Shown piece by piece: positions 27,953-37,520 of a stretch of 64,000 bases of DNA. Source of the DNA: Nitrobacteraceae bacterium AZCC 1564 (GTDB lineage: Bacteria; Pseudomonadota; Alphaproteobacteria; Rhizobiales; Xanthobacteraceae). The notes under the pieces are model-generated. The model saw only the letters and a list, made by a program, of their open reading frames with translations, was not told the DNA's origin and did no database searches. Both the position numbers and the translations under genes were made by a program. The stretch's first letter is position 1, and each line of letters begins with the position of its first letter. Where the stretch lies: positions 3,735,001 to 3,799,000 of the forward strand of contig JBAGRR010000001.1 of assembly GCA_036924835.1 (NCBI GenBank), in the 5' to 3' direction.

Positions 27953-29161
27953 CTAGGAACTTGCCCGATAGAGAGGGGCAGCCGCTCTTTTAACTGGCAG
28001 ATCCGGCGCCTGCGTCAGACTCGTCGCCATGGTCGTTAGAATCCGCTTGGCACGGCGGAGCTTTGCCTTCATGCGCCGCTCCGGACTGTCGTTGCCTATT
28101 GCGATCCACTTCAACGCATGCTCCGCATTAGCCAGGCGTGACTTATGCCCAGCAGTGCCAACCATGAAATCGTAGCTGTGTTCACCGCGCAGGATGCTGT
28201 CTTCAACAGACAGCACATGGCTGATGAGCCCCGGCTTGAGCCTGCCATCGCTCTCATAGTGAAAGCCGCTTTGGTAGTTAAGAACACGGCGGTCATGCAC
28301 GAAATTGTACAAGACTCCAATCGTCTGGTCCCCAGCCAACGTCCGTGAGATGCGGACGGCACCCATGGGGACTCCGCGCCCAATCAGCTCCTCGTGAAAC
28401 GGACGGAAGCTCCGATTTGCAAAGCATCCCTTGCGTCCCCATCGCAACTGATGAAAGTGGGCCAGCAAATCGAACGCGGCGAGGGCCTCCGTTGTCGTTT
28501 CCATAGTCCGGAGTTCAACGGGGCCGCGTTCGGCATATAAGCGCATGGCACGGCTGACGGCTTGGCGAGTATTGCGGCCCAATGTGGCGCGGTAATTCGC
28601 TCCTTGCTGGTGGATTTTAGCGAAATCAATCCACCATGCCGTATCTGCCCGCTTCACCTCGATAATGAGCCCGGCTCGGCCTGCGGTACGACAAGCGGCC
28701 GATTCAAGCTGCGGATCAATTCCGGAGAGCACTAGCTGGTCGGAGTGGCGCAAGCGGTGCGTCAAGGCCTCGAGACACGCCGCTATAATGGCATCGGCCA
28801 AAGACCGCTGTGCAAGGATATTATTGTACTCGATACACAATCGGTCGAAAGAAGTCTCTCCCGTTTCATTGAGCAGCCAACGCGCCCGCGCATGCGGCGC
28901 GAAACTCCACGAACTCCGCCGGCAAACAATCGCTAAGCCAACGATCTTGCCAGCGGTCCGAGCGACCAGGACTTGCGGTTGCACGCCGTTCGGGAGATGT
29001 CGAAGCCAGGTTCCGATCCAGAGCCAAGACAAATAGAACGAGTGATTTGCGCGCGCTTGGAGCTCCTTCCAGGAGGTCTCAAGTTTAGCAATGCATTGCA
29101 AGTCTTCCAGGCTGACATCGATGACTGGATCAAGAGGCATCGCTTCCTCCATCGAAGCCAA
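27953..29161 (-). CDS. GNAT/FemAB-like acyltransferase (CelD/BcsL type)
   Basis: 402-residue double-GNAT protein of the type annotated as cellulose-biosynthesis CelD or FemAB-like in EPS loci. Recognisable parts: the N-terminal FYLSWLWIGTWLRHL region, a central RYNTRQ-like segment (ATLGRNTRQAVSRAMRLYAE) and the C-terminal GNAT signature HSYDFMVGTAGHKSRLAN. It is first of the leftward triad with the FAD oxidoreductase and ATP-grasp ligase. It probably transfers an acyl or aminoacyl group onto a polysaccharide or lipid precursor in the cytoplasm; that role is inferred from family and context. Confidence 0.78.
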   Translation of the reverse strand: MASMEEAMPLDPVIDVSLEDLQCIAKLETSWKELQARANHSFYLSWLWIGTWLRHLPNGVQPQVLVARTAGKIVGLAIVCRRSSWSFAPHARARWLLNETGETSFDRLCIEYNNILAQRSLADAIIAACLEALTHRLRHSDQLVLSGIDPQLESAACRTAGRAGLIIEVKRADTAWWIDFAKIHQQGANYRATLGRNTRQAVSRAMRLYAERGPVELRTMETTTEALAAFDLLAHFHQLRWGRKGCFANRSFRPFHEELIGRGVPMGAVRISRTLAGDQTIGVLYNFVHDRRVLNYQSGFHYESDGRLKPGLISHVLSVEDSILRGEHSYDFMVGTAGHKSRLANAEHALKWIAIGNDSPERRMKAKLRRAKRILTTMATSLTQAPDLPVKRAAAPLYRASS

Positions 29162-29631
29162 GCGACAACCCGGTCGCGATCACAATTTCTTGGCCTGACG
29201 CTTTCCTAAGTCCCAAGCCTCAGTTCAAATCGGTCTGGGCCGGCAGATCCGACAGACCAGCCAACATCTCGCTCATTTCGGGAAAAAGGCCGTAGCGACC
29301 CGGGCAACCGCTGATCGGACGACCACCTGTCGAGATGAATCCGCTCGATTCAGTGCTGGCAGTCTAACCGACCTCACTTGCATTGTCGGTGGCGCAGAAG
29401 TGGATGTCAGAGAGGATGCCTCCCTTACGGGGTACCTCCGAAGTAGAACTGCTAACCCGCAATGAGGTTATCATCGATTGTGATTGTGCCGCGTCTCGCG
29501 AGGGGAGGGCGAGATGGCGATCGCCGCCGCTGGTACATCGTGCTGCTCTCAACCAACGCGCTCGCGACTTTCACCGAGATATTCGGAGACGTGGCAGAAC
29601 CGCAGCCGTCCCTCTTGCGAGGCGCAATTTT
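29162..29631. other. Gene-free gap between triad and regulator
   Basis: No gene that I can support. The left part must contain the promoter for the leftward triad. A short hairpin CCTC-TTGC-GAGG at 29611-29622 followed by an A/T-rich tract (AATTTTTTATT) looks terminator-like in the plus direction, but no plus-strand gene ends here, so its meaning is unclear. Confidence 0.35.
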
Positions 29632-30273
29632 TTATTCATTATTCCGCTCTGTCAAAATGGCGAGAGCCGCGAGCACTGTCCGGTTGTTAACGTCAAGCTT
29701 CTGAAAGATGTGATGAAGATGAACTTTGATAGTGCCGTCAGTAATGCTCAATCTGCGCCCGATTTCCTTGTTCGATAATCCTTCGGACACTAGGCGCATG
29801 ATCTGATGCTCCCGATCCGTCAGCACCGACAGCACGTGCTCCGCAGTCGCGACGTTTCCTTGCTCGCAGGACACCACCCGATTGGAGCGCGGTAGTTGCA
29901 ATAGCCTCTGACCATGCGCAACCTGTCGCAGGGACCGCACGAGAATCTCAGGGGCTACTTCCTTCATAATAATACCGTGGGCGCCAGCGGCGGCCGCGAT
30001 CTCGACTTCGCGGTCGTCGATAGACGCAGTGAAAAGAACGAGCCGAGTACGCAGATTCTCGGAGTTGGCAAAGGACAGGATTTCCAATCCGTCAGGAATT
30101 TGGATGTCGAAAATTGCAATGTCAGGAGTCAAACGCCGAATGGCGTTAATGCAACTCCTACCATCACGGCAGGATGCAACAATTTTGAACCCACTTTCTG
30201 CGTCGAGCACGTTCGTCAAGCCCAGTAGAACAACTGGATGGCGGTCCGCAGACACTACACTGACACAACGCAC
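29632..30273 (-). CDS. NarL/FixJ-family response regulator
   Basis: Two-domain transcription regulator. Receiver (residues 1-125): acidic pocket VVSADRHP, phosphoacceptor Asp56 in IAIFDIQIP, conserved Thr in VLFTAS, and Lys in GIIMKE, so it can be phosphorylated. LuxR-type HTH at about 150-210: LTDREHQIMRLVSEGLSNKEIGRRL, then GTIKVHLHHIFQKLDV. The first possible start is a GTG at 30273; the frame is open about 45 nt further up but has no ATG. No sensor kinase is adjacent. A role in EPS control is likely from its position. Confidence 0.87.
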   Translation of the reverse strand: MRCVSVVSADRHPVVLLGLTNVLDAESGFKIVASCRDGRSCINAIRRLTPDIAIFDIQIPDGLEILSFANSENLRTRLVLFTASIDDREVEIAAAAGAHGIIMKEVAPEILVRSLRQVAHGQRLLQLPRSNRVVSCEQGNVATAEHVLSVLTDREHQIMRLVSEGLSNKEIGRRLSITDGTIKVHLHHIFQKLDVNNRTVLAALAILTERNNE

Positions 30274-30866
30274 AGGTTGATCCCATTTAGCCTCTGCAAT
30301 CTCAATTTCAAACGCGACGCGTTTACGCGTGTTCCTCGACTACTCCTCCTTCACGGGATCGAGTTCGTAAGAGCGTCCCCGACGAAATCCGGCGCTTGCG
30401 TGTTTCTTCATCGGCGTCTACGGCGCTCAAGTTTTTTCGGTGGTAATATTGTCGTGCACCACCAGGAGCGCGCCGCAGCATAAAAAATCGTAACGACGCG
30501 GATAGCAGGCATTTTGCTTGCTCTTTGCTGACGCCACTCGATCCGGTGTAGATACCTCAGCCGGATTAAAGTCCCAACTATTCGTGACTTCCTCGATCCG
30601 GGATTACGCGCTCAGCGCGGTTTCGCCTATACCTTTAGTTATACGACTTCAAAGTTAAAGCTGGAATTAAAGATATGTTAAAAGGCCACGAGAGCAGCTG
30701 ACATGATTTCATTGAAAACGGGCTCGAACTTTCAAGTCACAGAGAAGTCCGCGCAACGAAATTTTCTGAATATCTCGAAATAACGCTTCAACCATTTTGG
30801 CGATCAACAAATAACCCCGCTAAATGGGAGCGCCAGTAAGGTCCCAACGCATGGCGGAGGATCATC
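30274..30866. promoter_or_regulatory. Divergent regulatory gap between two LuxR-type regulators
   Basis: A 593-bp region between oppositely oriented regulator genes. No gene is supported. It contains an AT-rich stretch around 30640-30690 with repeated TTAAAG-like words and a small palindrome CGCG-CTCAG-CGCG near 30608-30621. Promoters for both regulators are expected here. Its size is large for this locus and suggests complex control. Confidence 0.45.
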
Positions 30867-31688
30867 ATGCGAACGCGGCAGTCTTTTGCGACCATACTCA
30901 TCGGGAAAAGTGTTTTGCTTCGAGAAGGACTTTCCAGAATATTGCGCGCAGCAAACTTCCGCATCCAGGCCTCGGTATCGTGCGCAGATGATCTGATCCC
31001 GAGCTCTCTCCAGCGATATCAGTCACTGTTTCTTATTGTTCACACAGGTGGCGATTTCAGTTCCACCGTCGAGCAGATAGAAATCGTCCGGACGCAGTAC
31101 CCAAACGGGCGCATCGCGATCCTAGCCGATTACTATCGGCCGCCCGATTTAATTGCAGCATTCCAGGCAGGCGCAAACGGCTATCTCGTCGATCTCACGA
31201 CGTGCGATGCATTTATTAAATCCGTCGAACTGGTGATGATGGGGCAAATGATTTCCCCGCCAGCTTTGCTCTCTTTCGTTCGAGACACTGGATCCGGTGC
31301 CCACAGCGAGGCTGAGCCGCTCTACGAAAACGCCCCCTCCATTCTCTTTAAAGAAGAGTGTCCGACTGCGGAGAATACGGCTGCTCCACAGTTATCGAGC
31401 CGCGAGCAATCGATTTTGCGCTGTCTGATAGAGGGCGACAGCAACAAACGTATAGCGCGTAAGATCGATATCGCCGAAGCGACTGTGAAGGTTCACGTCA
31501 AAGCGATTCTTCGCAAGATCCGGGTTCAGAACCGCACCCAGGCAGCTATTTGGGCGATGAGTAACGGTTCACTCACACGGTTGAAGGCCAGTCCTGCCTC
31601 GGGAACCGCCGAGGTAGATACGCCGTTTTCAATGTCCAATGACGTAATCGGCCAGGGACCGGTTCGCATTGTGCGAGTCGCAAAGTAG
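30867..31688 (+). CDS. LuxR-type regulator with degenerate receiver
   Basis: 273-residue regulator of the NarL/FixJ architecture. The C-terminal HTH is intact (LSSREQSILRCLIEGDSNKRIARKI then ATVKVHVKAILRKIRV). The N-terminal receiver-like fold has lost its phosphorylation machinery: the acidic pocket is ILIGKS, the β3 end reads FLIVHTGGD with no Asp at the phosphosite, and the conserved Lys position is YLVDL. It is therefore a pseudo-receiver likely controlled by ligand, dimerisation or partner binding. GGAGGA lies 6-7 nt upstream of the ATG. It pairs divergently with a normal response regulator. Confidence 0.83.
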   Translation: MRTRQSFATILIGKSVLLREGLSRILRAANFRIQASVSCADDLIPSSLQRYQSLFLIVHTGGDFSSTVEQIEIVRTQYPNGRIAILADYYRPPDLIAAFQAGANGYLVDLTTCDAFIKSVELVMMGQMISPPALLSFVRDTGSGAHSEAEPLYENAPSILFKEECPTAENTAAPQLSSREQSILRCLIEGDSNKRIARKIDIAEATVKVHVKAILRKIRVQNRTQAAIWAMSNGSLTRLKASPASGTAEVDTPFSMSNDVIGQGPVRIVRVAK

Positions 31689-32233
31689 ATCAGCTCGAGG
31701 CCGCGCAAGCTGCCGTCATTTTGCTGTTTGGGTGCCACGTCTGCGCAAAGCCGATCGCGGCTGTTGTCAGAGAAGCTAAAGCAACACGGGCACGGCTCAC
31801 GCGAACGGAAGCACTGGAGTTGCGTTAACCCTCTGAACGTCGATCGGAGAAGCCAAGACCTATAGGGTTACCTATTCTGCGCGGCCTTGCCTGCAAGCGG
31901 CTGCGGACCTTTTTTTCGCTGCACTTTTGGCAACCGCGTGACTGCACTTTAGGCCTTTGCAGTGGAAGCCTCCGCGAGCTTCTTCCGGACGAAGGTCTGT
32001 GCATTTGCATTTGAGGGATTGTGCGTGCGCCAAATCGGAAGATCACGAAATAGGGCCTGGGCGCTCGTCACCGGCCTCACTTGGCCTGTAGCGCTAAGCT
32101 TAATTCCTTGGGGTTGGCGCCATGTAAATCCACATCGGAGCGTCGCCTTTGCAATCGCAGGCTATAACTACTCGGGCTCGCCGAACCTCGAGCCTCGGCG
32201 CAACGAGCGTTTAGGATCCATAGACCAGCACTC
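31689..32233. other. Gene-free gap
   Basis: 545 bp between the pseudo-receiver regulator and the small Tat-signal protein (convergent). Open frames on both strands are short and low-complexity, without motifs. I see no RNA gene or clear terminator. Confidence 0.4.
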
Positions 32234-32488
32234 CTACCGGTCGTTGTCTTCCTTGCCATTGGGGGTCCCGTCGCCCCCTCCGTTACCGAAGCCATTATTT
32301 CCACGGGGTCCGCCCCGGTTGGAGTGACCGGCTGACTGAGCTACAACAGTCGAATTTAACGATGTCGACAAAAGCATCGTGATAGCGGGGGGAGTGACCG
32401 CGGCGAATTTTCCGCAGGTCGCCAAAAATTTGCGGCGATCCTCACTGGCCTGTGAGCCTGGCGCAAACCCGTCGTTTTCTGAAGTCAT
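32234..32488 (-). CDS. Small Tat-signal Gly/Asn-rich secreted protein
   Basis: 84-residue protein from the ATG at 32488, which has GGAGGG 5 nt upstream; an upstream start at 32518 lacks this. The N-terminus has a twin-arginine-like signal DRRKFLATCGKFAAVTPPAI followed by a hydrophobic stretch ending VVAQS, then a short mature tail made of Gly, Asn and Asp (RGNNGFGNGGGDGTPN). Proteins of this shape occur in many Bradyrhizobium genomes as hypothetical proteins. Function is unknown; the composition suggests an extracellular or envelope-associated peptide. Confidence 0.72.
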   Translation of the reverse strand: MTSENDGFAPGSQASEDRRKFLATCGKFAAVTPPAITMLLSTSLNSTVVAQSAGHSNRGGPRGNNGFGNGGGDGTPNGKEDNDR

Positions 32489-32544
32489 GGGAACCCTCCA
32501 TGGTAGGTCGATATCCAATCCTACTCTTAGCTCAAATATTTGAA

Positions 32545-32592
32545 CAATTAAATGTTTCGGAATAAGGGCATTTAATTATACTGATTTAATTG
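32545..32592. promoter_or_regulatory. Repeated ATTTAATT palindromic words, possible operator
   Basis: In the 203-bp divergent gap between the Tat-signal gene and the methyltransferase lie CAATTAAATG (32545-32554), its near-perfect inverted copy CATTTAATTA (32569-32578) and a further ATTTAATTG (32584-32592). The A/T-rich symmetry stands out from the surrounding high-GC DNA and fits a regulator-binding or promoter site. Which protein binds is unknown. Confidence 0.4.
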
Positions 32593-32691
32593 AATGAAGG
32601 CCGGTTGGCCAGCCGCGCGCTCTCCAGCGCGGATACTAATTGCGGCTTCAAGAGGCTAACTTGGTATCGATGAAACGGAGGGACGTAATCA

Positions 32692-33555
32692 ATGCCTCAA
32701 TCTGCTCTCCGTTACTGTTTACGGCACCCAATGTGGGCCGCCTACACCTTCGCGTCCGACCCACTTGAGGCGTTAACAGCCTTTCAAGAACGATATGTCG
32801 CAAGCAGCGAACGGCCTGTACCTCCCGATCTGTACCGAGCCGACGGCGATTGGGAGTGCCGGATGCATGAACTGCTCGGTCTACCGCAGGCGTGCCCGGC
32901 AAATTCGGAGTTCTGGACCTTATGGCCGAGAGTCATCGGAGAACTGAAAGCTAAGGGCATTCGGGCTGGTCCAGAAAGTTTCAAGTTCTGGAATGACGGA
33001 GATGCCGGGTTCGTACGGGCGATCTGGTGTCTCACTCGTCATCTACGGCCCAGCAATGTTGTTGAGACCGGCGTCGCTCACGGCGTTTCATCGCGTTTTA
33101 TCCTCGAGGCACTTGAACTGAACGGGACTGGTCATCTATGGAGCATTGACCATCCGCCGCTAGAGCAGGTGTGGCGTGAACAGATTGGTATTGCGGTTGG
33201 CGACCGATATTCAACTCGCTGGTCCTATATTAAGGGATCGAGCAAGCGGCGCCTTCCCCGGTTATTTTCCCAACTAGGTCAGATCGACCTTTTTGTTCAT
33301 GATAGCCTCCATAGTGAGCATAACGTTCGCTTTGAGATCGATCGCGCTTGGGCAGCGTTGCGGCCGGGCGGAGCGATCGTCGTCGACGACATCGATACCA
33401 ATTGGGGTTTCGAATCCTTTGTGCAGGCTTTTTCCGGTCACCAGTCGCTAATTTGCGAAGCTGAGCCGCTGCACCCCGACGTGAGGCGCTTCAACAAAAA
33501 AGGACTGTTTGGAATTGTTCTGAAGGAGCCGACGGCGACACGCAACGAAAACTAA
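32692..33555 (+). CDS. Class I methyltransferase (Methyltransf_24-like)
   Basis: 287-residue protein. A motif I-like segment VVETGVAHGVSSRFILEAL at about residues 122-140 is followed by GHLWSIDHPP (β2 acidic residue) and later IDLFVHDSLHSEHNVRFEID and GGAIVVDDIDTN, the pattern of the cephalosporin-hydroxylase/Methyltransf_24 group. Sugar or natural-product methylation are both common in this family. It is the last intact gene of the EPS-associated part of the window before the decayed segment. Confidence 0.75.
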   Translation: MPQSALRYCLRHPMWAAYTFASDPLEALTAFQERYVASSERPVPPDLYRADGDWECRMHELLGLPQACPANSEFWTLWPRVIGELKAKGIRAGPESFKFWNDGDAGFVRAIWCLTRHLRPSNVVETGVAHGVSSRFILEALELNGTGHLWSIDHPPLEQVWREQIGIAVGDRYSTRWSYIKGSSKRRLPRLFSQLGQIDLFVHDSLHSEHNVRFEIDRAWAALRPGGAIVVDDIDTNWGFESFVQAFSGHQSLICEAEPLHPDVRRFNKKGLFGIVLKEPTATRNEN

Positions 33556-33899
33556 CGGCCTCGTTGTCGTTAGGCGCCGCATGATCGCGTTACAGCGCGA
33601 AGTGATAGCCGAGCGCGGCTGTTGTTCCGGCCGCAGAGCACGCGGCTAAAGCGATTCCTTAGGAAGAGGGCAGAGTGTGTCCGCTCCGCCCAGGTAGTTC
33701 AGACGTCCACCTGCTCGGCGATAGCGAGAGGCGATGTCCAGTATCGGGCTCGAACGGGCCATGGACGCATAAGCGTAGACCGTGCCGGGACGGGCTGAGG
33801 ACAAGTATCCACGCCATACCTCGTCCGTGTATTCCGGAAGCTCTTTGCGCTCAAGTTCGCGTTCACCGCGTTCATCGAACGGACAGAGCTCGACCTTCC

Positions 33900-34189
33900 T
33901 CGCGTGGGCGGGTGCACCTGACGTTCCGACCGTTGCCGAGACCGTTCCCGGTTATGAAATGTCGGCGTGGTTTGGCTTCGCCGCTCCCAAGGGAACGCCC
34001 AAGGAGATGATTGCAAAGCTGAATACGGAAGCGAATAGGGCACTCGCATCGGAAATTGTGAGATCTCGGTTTACCGAACTTGGAATGAAACCCGGCGGCG
34101 GATCGCCGCAGGACTTCCAGAAGAGAATAGTAGCCGAGGTCGAAAAGTGGCCGAGCGTGGTGAAGGCAACAGGCTTTCAACCTCAATAG
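33900..34189 (+). pseudogene. C-terminal remnant of a TctC/Bug-type solute-binding protein
   Basis: From about 33910 the frame reads GAPDVPTVAETVPGYEMSAW, then GFAAPKGTPKEMIAKLNTE and a C-terminal tail, which is the last ~95 residues of a tripartite tricarboxylate transporter receptor (about 325 residues when complete). The upstream part of the frame (33782 on) is unrelated low-complexity sequence, so the N-terminal two-thirds are missing. Non-functional relic. The stop codon directly abuts the next relic at 34192. Confidence 0.75.
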
Positions 34190-34191
34190 CT

Positions 34192-34559
34192 ATGGTCGCG
34201 GGTCACAAGATCGACGACAAGGCAGTTCAGTACGTCTGACGCTGTGGTCGTTATCGCGCATAATGCCGCGTTTGATCGACGGTTTGCCGAGAGGTATTGG
34301 CCCACTTTCGTTGAAAAAGGGTGTGGCGATCGCAGGGCTCCGGCGAGAAGGCAAGGCCGGGGCACCGTCAGCCTTCACCATGCTCACGACCGAGCCCAGT
34401 CCCGACGTCGAACCCTTTCACAATCGCCAAGTTGTGGTGATGAGGCCCGAAGATTGGGCTCACTGGATCTACCTCACTAAGCCACAAGCCGAACTTCTGC
34501 GTCCACTTCCCGAGGGTTCATTGGAGGCTGAGACAGTTCGTGGAGGAAGCGACTGATTA
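34192..34559 (+). pseudogene. Collapsed exonuclease/SRAP relic
   Basis: This stretch matches two intact adjacent genes at 60652-62236. Bases 34192-34318 match the middle of the DEDDh exonuclease (VVVIAHNAAFDRRFAERYW), with a small internal deletion; from about 34320 the match jumps into the last third of the SRAP gene (SAFTMLTTEPSPDVEP ... RPLPEGSLEAETV). About 860 bp between the two points, including the SRAP catalytic Cys2 and Glu, are gone, and the two parts are in different frames. It is a dead, deletion-fused copy. Confidence 0.85.
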
Positions 34560-35183
34560 GCTTGATGGTGACGCCTTGAGCTGATCGGTATGATGGAGTA
34601 GGCGAGCACGTCAGATGAGGGACAAGTTAAACGAAGGGGTTGTCGGCGACACCGCAAAGCTGATGATGCATCGCCACGATCCGTCTCTGATGCAGAAGGT
34701 TAAGATGCCCACGCTCATGATGCGCAAGACAGCGCCGCTGGAAAAAGCCGTCAGAATCAGGCTTCACAGCTTTCAGCGGCGTAAAGACGCTCGCGCTAAA
34801 CCGCTCAGCCAGCATCAAAGCGGGCGAACCTGGAAATTTGCCGAAATCCTCGTCAGGGCCACAGATGTATTTGGCTGCAGAGAGAAGCCGAGCAGTGGCT
34901 CGAGCGACCGGCTATCGGACTTGACCAGTACCGCCCGATCGATCTGCTCGCCACTCCAGCAGGTATCGATCTTGTTGAGCAATATCTCGAACGTATCGCA
35001 TTCGGTGTCTATACGTAATGCTTTTGCCAGTATCATTGAGAGGCAGCCAGATCATGGGGCCGAGGTTGGGACTTGGCAGCGCTATGCGATTAAACGTCCC
35101 TGACGCTCAAGCAGACGCTCAGGTGCGCGCGGCAGCGCGATCAGATCTGTGAGAAGTAGTCTAGCGCGACTGATTCACGGCAT
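34560..35183. other. Unassigned stretch
   Basis: About 620 bp between the exonuclease/SRAP relic and dnaE2. A plus-strand open frame (34615-35103, 162 codons) and two minus-strand frames (34627-34818 and 34815-35036) exist; none shows a motif, ribosome site or recognisable family. Given the debris on both sides, decayed sequence is the simplest reading. Confidence 0.35.
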
Positions 35184-37520
35184 TCATCGAAAATCGCGCG
35201 TCTTTACCTTGATCGTGTCGATGTGCAAGTCGGGGATGTAGATGTCCCGCGTGCGCCAGCCTTTCGGTAATCCACGAGGATCTGGCGTTGGCGATCCATG
35301 ATGGAAATTATCGCCTCGACCGTGCGGGAGTGGAAACGACGCTTCTCGTTCGCCGACACTCGCAAGCTCTCCGGATAAGTCTGTCAGTTCTTGTGCGACA
35401 AGGTGGACGACCTCTCCCTCGCGCTGGATGCGCCCTCGAACGGCGAGCATGCCGGCCGACAGAACAATGCGACGGAACGCCTCGAAAACTTTCGGCCAAA
35501 TGACAAGATTCGCGATCGCTGTCTCGTCTTCAATCGTGATGAACATGACGCCTTTGGCACTGCCCGGGCGCTGACGAACGAGGACCAAGCCTGCAGCTTC
35601 CAATCGCCGGCCGTCGCGAGCCTCCATCGCTTCAGCGCAGGTCACGATTCGCCGATCGTGGAGATCCTGTCGCAAGAACGACACCGGATGGCGGCGGAGA
35701 GTTAAGCCGATGTGTCCGTAGTCCTCAACCACTTCGCCCCCAGCTGTCATTGGCTTGAGCGTTACAGCGGGCTCATTGACCTCCGGTACGATCTCATCGC
35801 TGCGCGCCGACGCTGCCGCAAAGAGTGGAAGCGGTTCATCCCTTAACGCCTTGATGGCCCAGAGCGCCTCGCGCCGTGCGAGGTCGAGTGATGGCCGGAA
35901 CGCGTCGGCCTCTGCCAGCTGCACGAGCGTTGCCGAAGGAACGCCGGCTCGACGCCATAGATCATCAACGGAGGCGAAGGGACGATCGGCTCTGGCGCCA
36001 ACGATGGTCGCCGCGTGGGCATTAGCCAGACCTTTGACCATGCGTAGCCCAAGACGGACAGCGAAGCATGCGTCGTCACCGGTTGGCTCTAGAGTGCAGT
36101 CCCAGCGCGAAGCATTGATACACACCGGCCGAACCACGACCCCATGCACTTGCGCATCACGTACGATCTGCGCAGGCGCATAGAAGCCCATCGGCTGGGA
36201 GTTGAGGAGAGCAGCACAGAAGACGTCCGGGTGCCAGCATTTGAGCCAAGATGAGGCATAGGCGATGAGTGCGAAGGAAGCGGCATGGGATTCTGGGAAA
36301 CCGTAGCTGCCGAACCCCTCGATCTAAGTGAAGGTACGCTCGGCAAAGTCCTGTTCGAAGCCATTGGCAATCATGCCGTCGACGAGCTTGTCTTTGAATC
36401 TTGATACGCCACCAGAGAACTTGAACGTTGCCATCGATTTGCGAAGCATGTCAGCTTCGCCGGGCGTGAAGCCCGCGCATTCGATAGCCACGCGCATAGC
36501 CTGCTCCTGGAAGAGCGGCACACCGAGCGTCTTGCCCAGCACCTTTTCAAGTTCGGGCTTCGGATAGTGAACTGGTTCAAGGCCTTCGCGCCGTCGCAGA
36601 TAGGGATGAACCATGTCGCCCTGGATTGGCCCCGGCCGAACAATCGCGACCTGAATGACGAGATCGTAGTAGGTTCGTGGCTTGAGCCGGGGCAGCATGG
36701 ACATCTGAGCCCGCGACTCGATCTGAAACGTGCCGAGCGTATCGGCCTTGCGGATCATTGCGTATGTCCGCGGATCCTCGGCAGGGATCGAAGCAAGGTT
36801 GAGATTGATGCCCTTGTGGCCGGCCAGCAGATCGAAGCCGCGCTTCATTGCGGTCAGCATCCCGAGCGCCAGAACGTCGACCTTCATAAAGCGGAGCGCG
36901 TCGATGTCGTCTTTGTCCCACTCGATGATCTGCCGTTGATCCATACGCGCTGGTTCGATCGGCACTAGTTCATCCAGGCGATCATGAGTGAGGACGAAGC
37001 CGCCGGGGTGCTGGCCGAAATGTCGAGGGACGTTCAGGAGTTGCCGAGCGAGGTCGAGCGCGAGCCGTAATCGGCGATCGCCTAGATTCAGATTGAGTTC
37101 CTGCACGTGCTTGGCGTCGACGCCCGTCTCGGACCACGCCCAAACCTGTGATGAAAGCGTCTTGATCAGATCCTCGGTTAGCCCCAGCGCTTTTCCGACA
37201 TCGCGCAGCGCTCCCTTGGTATGATATCGAACAACTGTTGCGCATAACGCAGCGTGGTCGCGACCATAGGTGTCAAACACCCATTGCATGACGATCTCGC
37301 GCCGCTCGTGCTCGAAATCGACGTCGATATCCGGAGGCTCGCGACGCTCCTCTGACACAAAACGCTCGAACAGAAGGTCATTGCGGCCAGGATCTATCGA
37401 GGTGATACCGAGGACGTAGCACACAGCGGAATTCGCGGCAGAACCTCGGCCCTGGCAGAGAATGTCCTTCGAGCGTGCGAAGCGCACGATCGAGTTCACC
37501 GTCAGAAAATAAGGCGCGTA
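35184..37520 (-). pseudogene. dnaE2: Error-prone DNA polymerase III alpha DnaE2, truncated with a nonsense codon
   Basis: Remnant of the SOS-inducible translesion polymerase (ImuC). The reading begins in the polymerase domain (KYAPYFLTV, then [35 protein letters not shown] with catalytic Asp) and runs through [12 protein letters not shown] to the C-terminal OB fold ([18 protein letters not shown]). Two lesions: the N-terminal PHP part, roughly the first 300 residues, is missing, with the break at about 37510-37535; and a TAG at 36324-36326 replaces a Gln codon in the normally conserved FxQIEGFG motif, after which the same frame continues without shift to the end ([13 protein letters not shown]). 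No other disruption was seen, so decay is recent. Confidence 0.88.

Noticed and set aside
29611-29635. Hairpin followed by an A/T-rich tract, terminator-like on the plus strand
   Set aside because: No plus-strand gene ends nearby; stem is only 4 bp.
34615-35103. 162-codon plus-strand frame in the decayed region
   Set aside because: No motif, no ribosome site, competing frames on the other strand; not enough to call a gene.
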